Positions 34,360-43,404 of a stretch of DNA of 64,000 nucleotides are shown here, piece after piece. The stretch is from WJMB01 sp964581465 (GTDB lineage Bacteria; RBG-13-66-14). Below the pieces are notes generated by a model, which was not told the origin of the DNA, did not search any database, and worked only from the letters and a program-made list of their open reading frames with translations. The translations under genes and the position numbers were made by a program. Within the stretch, counting starts at the first letter, position 1. Every line of letters starts with the position of its first letter. The stretch is from positions 1 to 64,000 of the forward strand of contig CAZOOP010000001.1 in the NCBI GenBank assembly GCA_964581465.1. The letters are read 5' to 3'.

Positions 34360-35715
34360 TCAATACTGGGGCATCAGCCGGGGCCGCACCAGGCCTTCGT
34401 CGCCGGTCGCGGTCAGGGGCACCCAGCCCTCGTGCTCCGTCGAGGTTCCAAAGTCGTACCAGCTACCGTGGAGCCAGTCGCCGCGTCGCTCGTCGACGCG
34501 CAGGATGTTGGTGTAGAGCGGTCCCCGTTCCAGGGGCTCGCCGTCGGGCTCGTCGTAGGCCGTCAGGCCCTTCGGGGACGGATCGATCACCATGAAGCCG
34601 TCGGCGGGTTCGCCCAGGGCCAGGTAGACCATGGTGGCTTGGCGGCCGTCGGGTGCGGGCTTATCGCCGCGCTCCAGCGCCGCGCTCCATTCGTGGTAGT
34701 CGGCGTTGTAGATGTCGCCGAAGTCGGGGTTGAAGGTCTTCCAGCTCTCCACCCCGCCGACGGGTTCGAGGTCGGCGAAGCTCCAGACCAGAATCCTTTC
34801 ATACTCTCCGGCGAAGCCCTCCAGCAGGGTCGATCCGGCGAAGGGTCCCTCGAACCGGAGGGGGTAATCGGCCTCCCAGGTCGGGGGAGGCAGGTAGATA
34901 CCCAGGTACTCGGCCAGGTAGCTCCAGTCGAAGTCGGGCTCGCCCAGTACGGTGATGCGGCCCCGACCGATGTCGCCGGCCCAGCCCGCACCGGTGTAGA
35001 GGGGGTAGCAGAAGCGGAAGCTGTGATACTCGTAGTCCGTCGAGAAGTCGTAGCGCTGGCGGTACTCGACCAGTCGGCTTTCCCCTGCGGGAAACTCCAC
35101 CCTCCAGGCGGCCAGCAGGGACTCGGCCGCGTAGGGCGGGTTGGGGTTCTCGTCTTCTGAGCTGGTGGCGCCGTTGAGGAAGCAGAACAGCTCACCGTCG
35201 GCCGGTTTCTCATCGTTGAGCGGATCGATGATCTCGAGCAGCTCGTCCCAGTCGTTGTGCTCGTCCTCGCGCCAGACTCCGCGATAGACGGCGAAGGGCT
35301 CCACCGGCTCACCGTCGACGAAGATCTCGATCACGTCAAGGGCGGCCGCTTCGTCTTCGATCCAGAGGTAGGGTCCGTAGAAGGGGTGGCGCACCTGGAG
35401 CGGCACGTACATCAACACCTCGTCGGCGGGTCCGTCGTTGACGAACTCGAAGGCGGCGGCGACCTCGACACCGGGATGCAGCCGGAGCTGCTCCTCCCAC
35501 TCCAGCTCCCAGCGCTCCTCCTCGGTCAACTCGCGACCGTCGACCTCGGGGGCGCTGAGCAGGATGACGACCTCCTCGGCGGCCATCTGTATTCCGGCGT
35601 GCTCGCCCAGGGGTTCGGCGTTCTGTAACGGCGAACCCAGGTAGCCGGCATCGGCGGATGCGGCGACGACCAGGGCGGTCAGGGCCGCTACTAAGGTTCT
35701 CAGGCGACAGGTCAT
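34360..35715 (-). CDS. Exported protein of unknown function
   Basis: A 451-residue protein with a signal peptide (1-22, ending A-S-A-D-A) and a long acidic, aromatic-rich, predicted beta body. No family recognised. The pattern of paired aromatic residues and conserved-looking prolines suggests a multi-domain envelope protein. The ATG at 35715 follows GGGAGG; the upstream extension to 35850 is shadow. It follows a DUF6485 gene by 17 bases in one operon. Confidence 0.7.
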   Translation of the reverse strand: MTCRLRTLVAALTALVVAASADAGYLGSPLQNAEPLGEHAGIQMAAEEVVILLSAPEVDGRELTEEERWELEWEEQLRLHPGVEVAAAFEFVNDGPADEVLMYVPLQVRHPFYGPYLWIEDEAAALDVIEIFVDGEPVEPFAVYRGVWREDEHNDWDELLEIIDPLNDEKPADGELFCFLNGATSSEDENPNPPYAAESLLAAWRVEFPAGESRLVEYRQRYDFSTDYEYHSFRFCYPLYTGAGWAGDIGRGRITVLGEPDFDWSYLAEYLGIYLPPPTWEADYPLRFEGPFAGSTLLEGFAGEYERILVWSFADLEPVGGVESWKTFNPDFGDIYNADYHEWSAALERGDKPAPDGRQATMVYLALGEPADGFMVIDPSPKGLTAYDEPDGEPLERGPLYTNILRVDERRGDWLHGSWYDFGTSTEHEGWVPLTATGDEGLVRPRLMPQY

Positions 35716-35732
35716 CACAACCTCCCTCGGCG

Positions 35733-35930
35733 CTAGCCTCGGCTGTGGAGGGACACGAAATAGCCGATCGAGCGGTCGTAGGTCCGCTCGGCGGCGGCGT
35801 CGAAGTAGCAGGCGGGCAGCTCGCCCCGGCCGCGATGATAGGCGACGCACTCGCAGCAGCGACCCTTCTTTGGGCAGGGATAGGTGCAGTTGCAGCTCTT
35901 CAGATTGACGGCTTCACGCTCGCAGGCCAT
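35733..35930 (-). CDS. DUF6485-like small cysteine-rich protein
   Basis: A 65-residue protein with the pattern C-N-C-T-Y-P-C-P-K-K-G-R-C-C-E-C-V-A-Y-H-R-x-R-G-E-L-P-A-C-Y-F. This is a known small family in anaerobes (DUF6485), whose seven or so cysteines suggest metal or FeS binding. The start ATG at 35930 has AGGAG six bases upstream. Function unknown. First gene of a two-gene operon with an exported protein. Confidence 0.8.
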   Translation of the reverse strand: MACEREAVNLKSCNCTYPCPKKGRCCECVAYHRGRGELPACYFDAAAERTYDRSIGYFVSLHSRG

Positions 35931-36004
35931 GCCACTCCTCGTTCGATCTTCACGTTCCGGCGCTGTTGTAAGTTGATCCGGACCAATCAAATCTTCCACT
36001 AACC

Positions 36005-36010
36005 ATTATA
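36005..36010 (-). promoter_or_regulatory. -10 element for the DUF6485 operon
   Basis: A perfect TATAAT on the minus strand, 75 bases before the ATG; the -35 (ATTTCA at 17-base spacing) is weak. Confidence 0.4.
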
Positions 36011-36026
36011 GCAGAAGGCCGCCGTC

Positions 36027-36055
36027 TTGAAATACCGCGGGATTACTGCTAACAT
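36027..36055 (+). promoter_or_regulatory. Possible promoter of the exported repeat protein
   Basis: TTGAAA, 17 bases, TAACAT. It is divergent from the -10 at 36005. Confidence 0.4.
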
Positions 36056-36190
36056 ATAGCAATTCATCTATTGACGAAACACGCTGTGAAAACAGCCTCG
36101 ACCAACAGCCCGGCTTCCCGGACGGCTCACGACGCCCCCCAGAGGAACCCCCTCCCGCCACCGAGCATTAACCAAACGGAGGAACCTCCG

Positions 36191-36682
36191 ATGATTATTC
36201 GACGACTCTCAATCCTCATCGGCGCGCTGATCCTGCTCATCGCCCCCGCGGCCGCGGCCCTCGAAGACGACGTCTTCGCCGTGCGCGACACAGACGACAA
36301 TATCCTGGGCTACATCGACGACGAGGACCAGATCCTCGACACCGACCGCGAGGTCATCGGCTACATCTACTCCGACTGCCTCAAGGATGACGACTACATC
36401 ATCCTGGCCTACCGCGAACAGGACGGCGAGGAAGAGCGGCTGAAGAACACCTCCTACCGCACCGAGTACTACCTGGAGACCGAGGACGAGTACTCGGGCG
36501 AGCTCAGCGACAAGACCTTCGACACCGTGGCCCTCTGGGACTCGGGCAAGATCACCGACTCCTACCTGACCCCGCTGGCCTACTACGAATGGGACAACCC
36601 GGACACCAAGGAGGACGAGGGGCTTACCGGACAGCAGGCCCTCTACTTCCTGCTCTACTTCACCGATTTCTTCAACGACTGA
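36191..36682 (+). CDS. Small exported protein with beta-repeat pattern
   Basis: A 163-residue protein with a signal peptide (1-23, A-P-A-A-A-A). Repeated short units follow in which G-Y-I recurs with acidic turns (I-L-G-Y-I-D-D, V-I-G-Y-I-Y-S). This recalls small beta-flower or propeller proteins. It is strongly acidic. Start ATG 36191 with GGAGG 8-12 bases upstream; the in-frame extension to 36071 lacks a ribosome binding site. It is a single gene with its own promoter candidate and terminator. Function unknown. Confidence 0.7.
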   Translation: MIIRRLSILIGALILLIAPAAAALEDDVFAVRDTDDNILGYIDDEDQILDTDREVIGYIYSDCLKDDDYIILAYREQDGEEERLKNTSYRTEYYLETEDEYSGELSDKTFDTVALWDSGKITDSYLTPLAYYEWDNPDTKEDEGLTGQQALYFLLYFTDFFND

Positions 36683-36713
36683 TGCGGTGGGCTCAACCAG
36701 TTACAGCTCTTTT

Positions 36714-36743
36714 AACCCCGTCTTCGCCGCGGCGGGGTTTTTT
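36714..36743 (+). terminator. Rho-independent terminator
   Basis: AACCCCG, 12-base loop, CGGGGTT, then TTTTT. Confidence 0.85.
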
Positions 36744-37842
36744 ACATGGGATCGCATATCCGGTCTGGAGCGGATCGTGAGCGCTCCCCGCTGATAACAT
36801 CCATGGAGAACAACACCCCAAGGAGCCAGATACCCTTTTCGCACCGTTTGGCAAAGATATGCTGTTGATAATACGCACGATAATTCGCATATCCATTTCA
36901 AGGATTGGTGTAATCGTAAGCGGCGGCTGGTAGCTGCGCGATTTTTAGCAAAGATGCTGTCAGCTTGCTTTCATCCGTGATACCGAACAAACAAGAGACC
37001 GCAGTCAGCGGGTTCTTCACCCACTACCTGCGCGTCCCTTGAGGGGACCAAGAGGCTGCGACTTCCAGCGAACCTCAAGGCAGGTCCAGGGTTCTCGCCG
37101 CAAATCAGTGTGCTGACTATGGCGATGACGATAGGCAATCAAGTATTGATTGACACTTAACCAGCTTTGGGATCATCACCAGAAACTAAAGCAAACCTGC
37201 GCAACATGTAAAAGACGCACAACTTGTTAAAGACGCATAGAGACGAGGGCTTGGCAACCACCCGCAGTACGGTGTCAACTCGTGAAGGCGGAGACAGCTA
37301 GAAACTGCCGAAGTGGGCAATGAACCGCCGTCGGCAAAGCTTTCACTTACAGCCTGGTCGGCTGCTGATGCGGACCAACAGCCTCGGTTATCCGACGGCA
37401 CTCAATGCAAGGCCGAGTTTAACGTTATCATGCATTGAATTGATATGACGATGCGGCGGGTGACAATGGCGGCGATTGTGAACAATACAGCAATGAATGA
37501 TAATCTATCAGCCCATGAGTCCGTTCAGATACGAGTGATAGTCCCTTAGCCTCTTGCACCGGTCTATAGGCGATTGACAATCAAGTTAGTTAACGATTTA
37601 CAACCCAGGCGGCATGGGCCGATAACCTTGCACGATGGCTTCTGTTAGACTGGGTGTCCAGCATTGATCAGCATGGCAAGGACGGTATGATTTAATGACA
37701 GGTGTCAGTCGCGCCCCACAGTCTCGAACAGCCGGACCAGAAGGGGATCGGCCGATGACGACGCCCCACCTCCGACAACTCTTGATGGATGACCTCATCG
37801 GCGGAGGAACCCCAGCGATCCTGACCATCCGGGAGCACTGAG
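36744..37842. other. Gene-free stretch with a family-1 repeat
   Basis: About 1.1 kb, lower GC, no supported gene. It contains family-1 copy E. The 300 bases before the flavoprotein gene show no recognisable promoter. Confidence 0.5.
37169..37545 (+). repeat. Dispersed repeat family 1, copy E
   Basis: A 377-bp copy, the longest. Starts GGGATCATCAC, ends GTGATAGTCCC, with the family blocks CAGAAACT, GGCTTGG, CTCGTGAAGGCGGA, GCCTGGTCGG, GACAATGGCGGCGATT and GAATGATAATCTATCAG. An extra segment near 37200-37240 explains the length. Confidence 0.8.
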
Positions 37843-39169
37843 ATGACCAAGGTGTACGACGTGATCATCATCGGCGGCGGAGCGGCGGGGTTGACCGCGG
37901 GGATCATCGCAGCCCGCCGGGGCGCCCGGACGCTGATCCTGGAGCGCAAGGAGCTCCCGGGACGCAAGATCCTGGTCACGGGCAACGGGCGCTGCAATCT
38001 GACCAACAGCGCCGCCGACGAGGTCGAGCGCTACCGGGGCGCCGAGCCTCGTTTCGCCCGCAACACTCTGGCCGCTTTCAACGTGGCGTCGACCCTGGCC
38101 TTTTTCGAGGAGCTGGGCATCGCCGTGGTGGAGCGGGACGAGCGCTGGTTCCCGCGCTCGATGGCCGCCGTCGACGTCCTCGAGGCCCTACTCGATGGTT
38201 GCCGCGAGGCCGGCGCCGAGTTGTTGAACCTGGCCCGGGTGGCGGGGCTGGAACCCGGGTCGCCCTGGTTGGTCCATGGCGCCGGAGGACGGAGCTGGCG
38301 CGCCCGGCGCGTCGTCCTGGCGACGGGTGGCTGTTCGGCGCCGAAGACGGGCTCCGACGGCGACGGTTTCCGCCTGGCCCGGAAGTTTGGTCACCGGGTG
38401 CTCGAGCCCCTCCCGGCCCTGGTCGGCTTGGAATGCCGGGGCAACCTGGGTCACTTCCTGCAGGGAGTCAAGCTGGACGCCCGGGCGCGCTGTGTCGCCG
38501 CCGGGCTGGAGCTTGGTCCCGACGAGGTCCTATTCGCCCACTATGGTATCACCGGCCCCCTGGCCCTGGACCTCTCCCTGGAGCTGGGCCGCGAGCTGGC
38601 CGCCGGACCCGTCGAACTCGAACTGGACCTGCTGCCCGAACTCGACGCCGACGAACTGCCCGGGCTGCTCCAGCGACGGGCCGATGATCACCCCCGCCGC
38701 GAGCTGGGCAACCTGCTGCTGGGCCTGGTGCCCCGCCGTGTCCCGCCCGTCCTGCTGCGTCGGTTGGACCTTGACCCGACGATCAACTGCGCCGCGATGC
38801 GCGCCGAGGTCCGCGACCGGCTGGCCGCGACGCTCAAGGCGCTGTCGCTGACCCTCAGCGGCCCCCGGGGCTGGGAGGAGGCCGCGGCCACCCTGGGCGG
38901 TGTGGACACTGGCGAGGTCGATCCGCGGAGCCTGGAGAGCCGGCTGAGGCCGGGGCTGCACTTCGCCGGCGAGGTGCTGGATATCTGCGGCGAGTGCGGC
39001 GGGTTCAATCTCCAATGGGCCTGGAGNNNNNNNNNNNNNNNNNNNNNNNNNNNNNNNNNNNNNNNNNNNNNNNNNNNNNNNNNNNNNNNNNNNNNNNNNN
39101 NNNNNNNNNNNNNNNNNNNNNNNNNNCTCGGGGGTCGTCGCGGGCGAAGCGGCCGTCGCTGGTCGGTAG
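37843..39169 (+). CDS. HI0933-type NAD(P)/FAD-dependent oxidoreductase
   Basis: Flavoprotein of the HI0933/YhiN (aminoacetone oxidase) family. The FAD-binding GGGAAGLTAGIIAARRG (residues 10-26), GRKILVTGNGRCNLTN and LATGGCSAPKTGSDGDG are diagnostic. It is about 408 residues once the N-run is ignored. The coding sequence is cut at W-A-W-S by 100 Ns but resumes in phase after the gap as S-G-V-V-A-G-E-A-A-V-A-G-R-stop, completing the family's usual QWAWSSG-x-x-A-G end. The 3' end is therefore the first unit of a 92-bp tandem repeat. True size of the gap unknown. Confidence 0.85.
39027..39126. other. Assembly gap (100 Ns)
   Basis: The gap falls exactly where the repeat phase would continue: the bases before and after it join seamlessly into one repeat unit. 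A collapsed tandem array is the likely cause. Confidence 0.9.
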
Positions 39170-39356
39170 GGGGCTTGAGATAGCAATGCTGAAAGCGGAT
39201 CATCCGCTGGGCCTGGAGCTCGGGGGTCGTCGCGGGCGAAGCGGCCGTCGCTGGTCGGTAGGGGGCTTGAGATGGCAATGCTGAAAGCGGATCATCCGCT
39301 GGGCCTGGAGCTCGGGGGTCATCGCGGGCGAAGCCGCCGCCGCTGGCAGGCGGGGG
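39127..39356 (+). repeat. 92-bp tandem repeat containing the flavoprotein gene end
   Basis: Unit starts at 39127, 39219 and 39311 (period 92). The first two are nearly identical and the third diverges after about 20 bases. Each begins inside the codons for WAWSSG...; the stop TAG (39167-39169) lies in the first unit after the gap. Confidence 0.9.
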
Positions 39357-39621
39357 GGTGATTGGCATCATGGGAGGTCTACGGACCAAATCAGAAGGAA
39401 GTTAACCGGGCAGGTGTTCGCCATCCGGTTGTGCCGTGCTGTTCTTTCGAGTTCGGCATGTGGATCCCTTTCCTTGTTATCGATGCACCGATAAACCGAG
39501 CAGAGCTTGGATGAACGCTCGATGGCCGCTACATTCATCGGAGATTATCCACGGGTATACTCCTTGTCGTCGCCACTTTTCACTGCCATTTGTGACAGAT
39601 GCATTTGATATTAAACAAGTA

Positions 39622-39977
39622 GGGATCATCACCAGAAACTGAGCCAAGTATTCGCAACTTGGGAAAGCCGCCTCGAGAAAGGGGCTTGGTAAAAAACCCA
39701 CAGCGAGGCGTAACCAGCGAAGTCGGCTAAACGGTCTAAGCTGATAAAGCGAGCAATAGCGCGTCGTCAGCAGGTCCTTCTCTCACGGCGTGGTCGACTC
39801 CCGAATGGAACCAACAGCCTCGGGCTTTCGGCGGTACTCAACGCAGGTCCAGGTGCAGCATCACCTGCGCTGAAAAGACAGTGCAGCGGTATGACAATGG
39901 CGTCGATTATTAGCTATCAAGCAACCAATGACAATCTATTTGCTGGATGAGTTTGTTCAGGTTCGAGTGATAATCCC
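39622..39977 (+). repeat. Dispersed repeat family 1, copy F
   Basis: A 356-bp copy: starts GGGATCATCACCAGAAACTG, ends GTTCGAGTGATAATCCC. The flanks AACAAGTA and AACGAGTA differ at one of eight bases, a likely target-site duplication. Confidence 0.85.
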
Positions 39978-40035
39978 AACGAGTACTATAATCAGGTTAT
40001 AATTACGATCGGGACGAACGGGATACAGGATCCCA
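39978..40035 (+). repeat. Terminal fragment of repeat family 2
   Basis: ATAATCAGGTTATAATTACGATCGGG...GGGATACAGGATCCC resembles the end of copies X and Y. Confidence 0.35.
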
Positions 40036-40522
40036 TTTCATTTTTCCGTACCGGGCGAGAGGCTCCGCCGGCTGACCAGAGATTATGGACCCGAGATCAG
40101 CCGATCGGGATAGGGGGGCGTGAGCAATCCGAAGCGATGCTTTGGATGGTGTAACCAACGGGCAAATGGGGAGATCCACGGATCTTCTTTTTGCGTTTCA
40201 GGACCATCTTGCCCTTAATGAGACCTGTTCTACACGGCCCCGCGCATTCCGGCAAGGTTGACGAGTTGTTTTCACGCAATCTGCACCTCAAGCGGACTCG
40301 ATGCGTCGCATAAGGAACCTGGCTTAACTGTGTTTTTGCGACTATACTTCTATTTTGGAATCAGCATTCAATGAACGTCCGAGGCCGTCGAAACCATTGG
40401 TTATCAAAGGCGGTCTCGTTCGGCCGGCCCGTTGCTGTCAACGTGGAGAGGCTATGAAATCAACCAGCGTGAATCGCCCCAGAGCTCGCCGCAGGAGCGG
40501 ATTGAGCCACTAAGGAGGATGT

Positions 40523-40711
40523 ATGGGAGAGAAGATCGCCCAGATCTACGACTTTGTTCGGGAGAAGGGCAAATTCATCGACGTGATGCGCTTGGCGATG
40601 GTCACCAAGATCACGCGTCCCGAGGCCAAGGAGATTCCCGACGATCCCGACGTGATCTCCAAGGTACGTATGGCGGCGATGTTTATCCTGGAAACCGACG
40701 ATATTCCCTAG
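40523..40711 (+). CDS. Small protein of the V4R operon
   Basis: A 62-residue soluble protein, predicted helical (KIAQIYDFVREKGKF...), with a charged middle (EAKEIPDDPDVI) and a hydrophobic C-terminal helix. AAGGAGG precedes the ATG by 5 bases, the strongest ribosome binding site nearby. It has no recognised family. It lies 15 bases upstream of the first V4R-like gene, in what looks like one transcript, so it is probably a partner of those sensor-like proteins. Confidence 0.7.
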   Translation: MGEKIAQIYDFVREKGKFIDVMRLAMVTKITRPEAKEIPDDPDVISKVRMAAMFILETDDIP

Positions 40712-40726
40712 AAATAAGGAGACAAC

Positions 40727-41242
40727 ATGGCTGAGTATTCACCGAAGGTCGAATTCGACGCCGACAAGAACAAGATCACCATGGACGGCGAATGGGTGGT
40801 GCTCCACTGTCAGCACTACAACCTGGGCTTCGTCCAGATGGTCCTCGACGCCGCCGAATACCTCGACGGAGGTAAACTGATGTCGGACTCGGCGGAGGGG
40901 GTGGCCCTCAAACAACTGGAAAACCAACCAGGCGGCAGCCCCGAAGAGGTGCTCAACATCGCCGCCGGGATGTTCACCAAGCTCGGCTTCGGATCCATCG
41001 ACTTCAGCGGCGTAGACGAGAACGGCGGCGAGGTCAAAGTGCCCCACTCCCACATCGGCAACGGCTGGGGCGTCAAGTACGACAAGCCCAGCAAGCAGCC
41101 CGTGGACTTCCTGGCCCGGGGTTTCATCGCCGGAGCGCTTGCCAAGGCCTACGGCAAGCCCAAGGGTAGCTTCAAGGTCACCCAGGAGAGCTGTATCTCC
41201 CAGGGCGTCCCGGCGAGCACATTCAAGGTGGAGGTGGGATAA
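40727..41242 (+). CDS. V4R-like domain protein 1
   Basis: A 171-residue cytoplasmic protein. The C-terminal part, A-K-A-Y-G-K-P-K-G-S-F-K-V-T-Q-E-S-C-I-S-Q-G-V-P-A-S-T-F-K-V-E-V, has the shape of the V4R (4-vinyl reductase) fold. In that fold a strand carries E-x-x-C-x-x-x-G and ends in C/x-F. Here the second cysteine is replaced by T. V4R domains bind small hydrophobic ligands or metals as sensors. Its stop overlaps the next ATG as TAATG, so translation is coupled. Confidence 0.65.
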   Translation: MAEYSPKVEFDADKNKITMDGEWVVLHCQHYNLGFVQMVLDAAEYLDGGKLMSDSAEGVALKQLENQPGGSPEEVLNIAAGMFTKLGFGSIDFSGVDENGGEVKVPHSHIGNGWGVKYDKPSKQPVDFLARGFIAGALAKAYGKPKGSFKVTQESCISQGVPASTFKVEVG

Positions 41243-41853
41243 TGGCGATCGATCAATCCAAGGTCATCCAGGGCGTCCACGGCCTCAAGCTCGAGGGCGA
41301 CTCCAGCGGTCTGATCCGGCGCTTCGGCGTGCTGTTGAACAACAACAACGTCGATTACTACAACGATTTCTCCTTCGAGTTCGAGCGGGCCATCATCGAT
41401 TCCCACGGCGCCGACTTCGCCCCCATCGCCCGGGAGCTGCTGGTCTACGCCGCCCAGGACTGCGCCAACAACACCTTCTTCGGCATCATGAGCTCCGACG
41501 AGTACAAGGGCCTGGTGGCGCCGATGATCGAAAGCGAAGAGGACAAGGTCAAGGGCCTGGTCGCCGTCGAGAACGCCCTGGGCTGGGCCAGGGTTGAGTT
41601 CGCCGAGCTGGAACCCGGCGAAAAACTTGTGCTGCGCTCCCGCGGCGGCTACGAGGAGGAAGGCTACCGCAAACGCTACGGCAAGAGCGACCACGGCGTG
41701 TGCTACATGCTCGCCGGCGTCACCGCCGGCTTCATGGACCTGCTCTACGGCCCGGGCATCGGACCGGAGAATCTGGGCACCTACAAGTGCGAAGAGGTCA
41801 AGTGCATCGCCAAGGGCGACGACTGCTGCGAGTTCGTGGCCACCAAGCGCTGA
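41242..41853 (+). CDS. V4R domain protein 2
   Basis: A 203-residue protein ending in a classical V4R signature, Y-K-C-E-E-V-K-C-I-A-K-G-D-D-C-C-E-F (cysteines at the E-x-x-C and C-x-F positions). The N-terminal helical half (F-A-P-I-A-R-E-L-L-V-Y-A-A-Q-D-C-A-N-N-T) is shared with few families. It is coupled to the first V4R-like gene by a one-base overlap. The retained cysteines suggest that this subunit binds the ligand or metal, with the first as partner. Two strong terminators follow. Confidence 0.75.
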   Translation: MAIDQSKVIQGVHGLKLEGDSSGLIRRFGVLLNNNNVDYYNDFSFEFERAIIDSHGADFAPIARELLVYAAQDCANNTFFGIMSSDEYKGLVAPMIESEEDKVKGLVAVENALGWARVEFAELEPGEKLVLRSRGGYEEEGYRKRYGKSDHGVCYMLAGVTAGFMDLLYGPGIGPENLGTYKCEEVKCIAKGDDCCEFVATKR

Positions 41854-41883
41854 GCCCAGCAGGATTAAACAGGCAATAAGCGG

Positions 41884-41911
41884 CCGGGAGTCCTTGGACT
41901 CCCGGTTTATT
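41884..41911 (+). terminator. Rho-independent terminator of the V4R operon
   Basis: CCGGGAGTCC, loop TT, GGACTCCCGG, then TTTATT. Confidence 0.95.
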
Positions 41912-41956
41912 GTGTGTCGCTTCTTCAAACCTGATGATAGGCGCTGAAACCTGTCG

Positions 41957-41988
41957 AAAGCCCCGAACCGGTTGGTTCGGGGCTTTTT
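41957..41988. terminator. Second terminator, between convergent operons
   Basis: AAAGCCCCGAACC, loop of 4, GGTTCGGGGCTTT, then TT. It is best for the plus strand but can also serve the parvulin operon on the minus strand. Confidence 0.85.
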
Positions 41989-42020
41989 GAGTCATGGACT
42001 GGGTTGACGCCGTCGTCGGC

Positions 42021-43319
42021 TCAGCGGGTGCCGGGCCCTTCGGGCAGGATGCCGCGGAACTCGGCGTCCTTGACGTCGACATAGGCCTCGCTGACCAGCT
42101 CGACCACCCACTTCTCACGCTCCCGCTGCATCTTACCATCGAGGATAATCTGGCGCACCCGTTCGCGGTCGCCGGCCGAGGTCTGGTAGCTATCGAGAAG
42201 CTGCATGAAGGACAGCGCCCCCTCGTAGGGGCGGTCCGTGGTCAGCCCGCCCGACTCCATTTCGGCAAGCTGGGAGGCCAGCAGGGGATCGTTGGCCTGG
42301 AGTTCGCTCTGGTTGAGTTTGACCGTCTGGACCTCGAGGATGTCGGTGTACTCGGGCAGCTCGACGACGGCGGCGGGATCGTCTACGAGAAGCTCACGGG
42401 CGGCGGCGAGGGCGTCCAGGGCGCGTTGACGGTCGGCCTCGCCGGCCTCGATCGAGAGCTGGATCTGCGCCAGATGGGCCGTTTCATCGTCGATGCGCTC
42501 CAGCACCTTGATCACATGGATGCCGTAGGAGGTGCGTACCGGATCCGACACCTGACCCTGCTCGAGGGCGAAGGCGACCTGTTCGAAGGCCGGAGTCAGC
42601 TCGCCCAGGCGACGGATGCCCATGTCGCCCTTGACCTCGCCGTAGGTCTCGGCCAGTTCGAGGAAGTCTTCGCCGGCCCGGGCGCGCTCGGCCAGTTCGC
42701 GGGCCTGTTCGAAAACGGCGTCCTCGGTTTCTCCGCCCGGGAGCTCACGGGCGCTGACGATGCGCAGCTTGAAAACGGTGCGCTGCTCGCCGGTCAGCTC
42801 GTGCTCCTCGAGATACTCGTCGATCTCCTCTTCGGTGATGTTGATTCGATGGTTGTACTGCTCGGTCATCAACTGGTTGATCAGCATCTGATCCCGAGCT
42901 TCGGTGCGGTACATATCCTCCAGCATCGCCTCGTTGAGGTTGATCTCGGCCAGGGCGTCCCGAAACTCCTCACCCGAGGGGTACATGGCGCGGGCCTGGG
43001 TCAACTGCTGGTTGACGGCCTCCTCGAGCTCACGGTAGGTCACCTCGAGCCCGCGGCGTTCGGCCTCCTGCACCAACACCCGGGTCATGACCATCTGCTT
43101 GAAGACCTCGTAGCTGAGCTGCTCGAGCTCGGCCTGGCTCAGCGAGCGATCGGCCTGGGCCTGGTAGCTCTGCACGGTGGTGGAGAGCTCCGAGGCCAAC
43201 ACGACATCGTCGTTGACCACGGCGATCACCCGGTCCACCAAGCCTTGATCAACGAGGCTCTGGGCCGTTGCGCCAAAGGTCAACATGGTCAGGATTGCCG
43301 TAAGGGTTATGCGCAGCAT
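42021..43319 (-). CDS. SurA-like periplasmic peptidyl-prolyl isomerase
   Basis: A 432-residue exported protein: signal peptide (1-22), a SurA-N-like helical domain (V-D-R-V-I-A-V-V-N-D-D-V-V-L-A-S-E-L), then a parvulin domain (about 175-275, with GDMGIRRLGEL and the SYGIHVIKVLER end) and a C-terminal helix region. It is a chaperone/isomerase for outer-membrane proteins. The ATG at 43319 follows AAGGA by 8 bases. Last gene of a three-gene parvulin operon. Confidence 0.85.
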   Translation of the reverse strand: MLRITLTAILTMLTFGATAQSLVDQGLVDRVIAVVNDDVVLASELSTTVQSYQAQADRSLSQAELEQLSYEVFKQMVMTRVLVQEAERRGLEVTYRELEEAVNQQLTQARAMYPSGEEFRDALAEINLNEAMLEDMYRTEARDQMLINQLMTEQYNHRINITEEEIDEYLEEHELTGEQRTVFKLRIVSARELPGGETEDAVFEQARELAERARAGEDFLELAETYGEVKGDMGIRRLGELTPAFEQVAFALEQGQVSDPVRTSYGIHVIKVLERIDDETAHLAQIQLSIEAGEADRQRALDALAAARELLVDDPAAVVELPEYTDILEVQTVKLNQSELQANDPLLASQLAEMESGGLTTDRPYEGALSFMQLLDSYQTSAGDRERVRQIILDGKMQREREKWVVELVSEAYVDVKDAEFRGILPEGPGTR

Positions 43320-43404
43320 CACTATCCTTGGGAATCGACTGAAGGTTGCGACCGCTTTGACGATGTGCTTGTCCGGAGGTAAGGTGGGCGTTGTTGGTTC
43401 TCGG

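Larger units (their letters stand above)
39357..40522. other. Gene-free stretch before the V4R operon
   Basis: Contains family-1 copy F (39622-39977), then a family-2 end fragment, and about 490 bases with no gene. A TATACT at 40343 could be a -10 but has no good -35. Confidence 0.5.

Noticed and set aside
39127..39356. CRISPR array
   Set aside because: The 92-bp units are contiguous with no spacers and encode the end of the upstream protein.
39955..39977. tRNA T-loop (GGTTCGAGT)
   Set aside because: It is part of the repeat family 1 end; no cloverleaf can be drawn around it.
40097..40291. Small basic ORF before the V4R operon
   Set aside because: No ribosome binding site and no similarity to anything recognisable.
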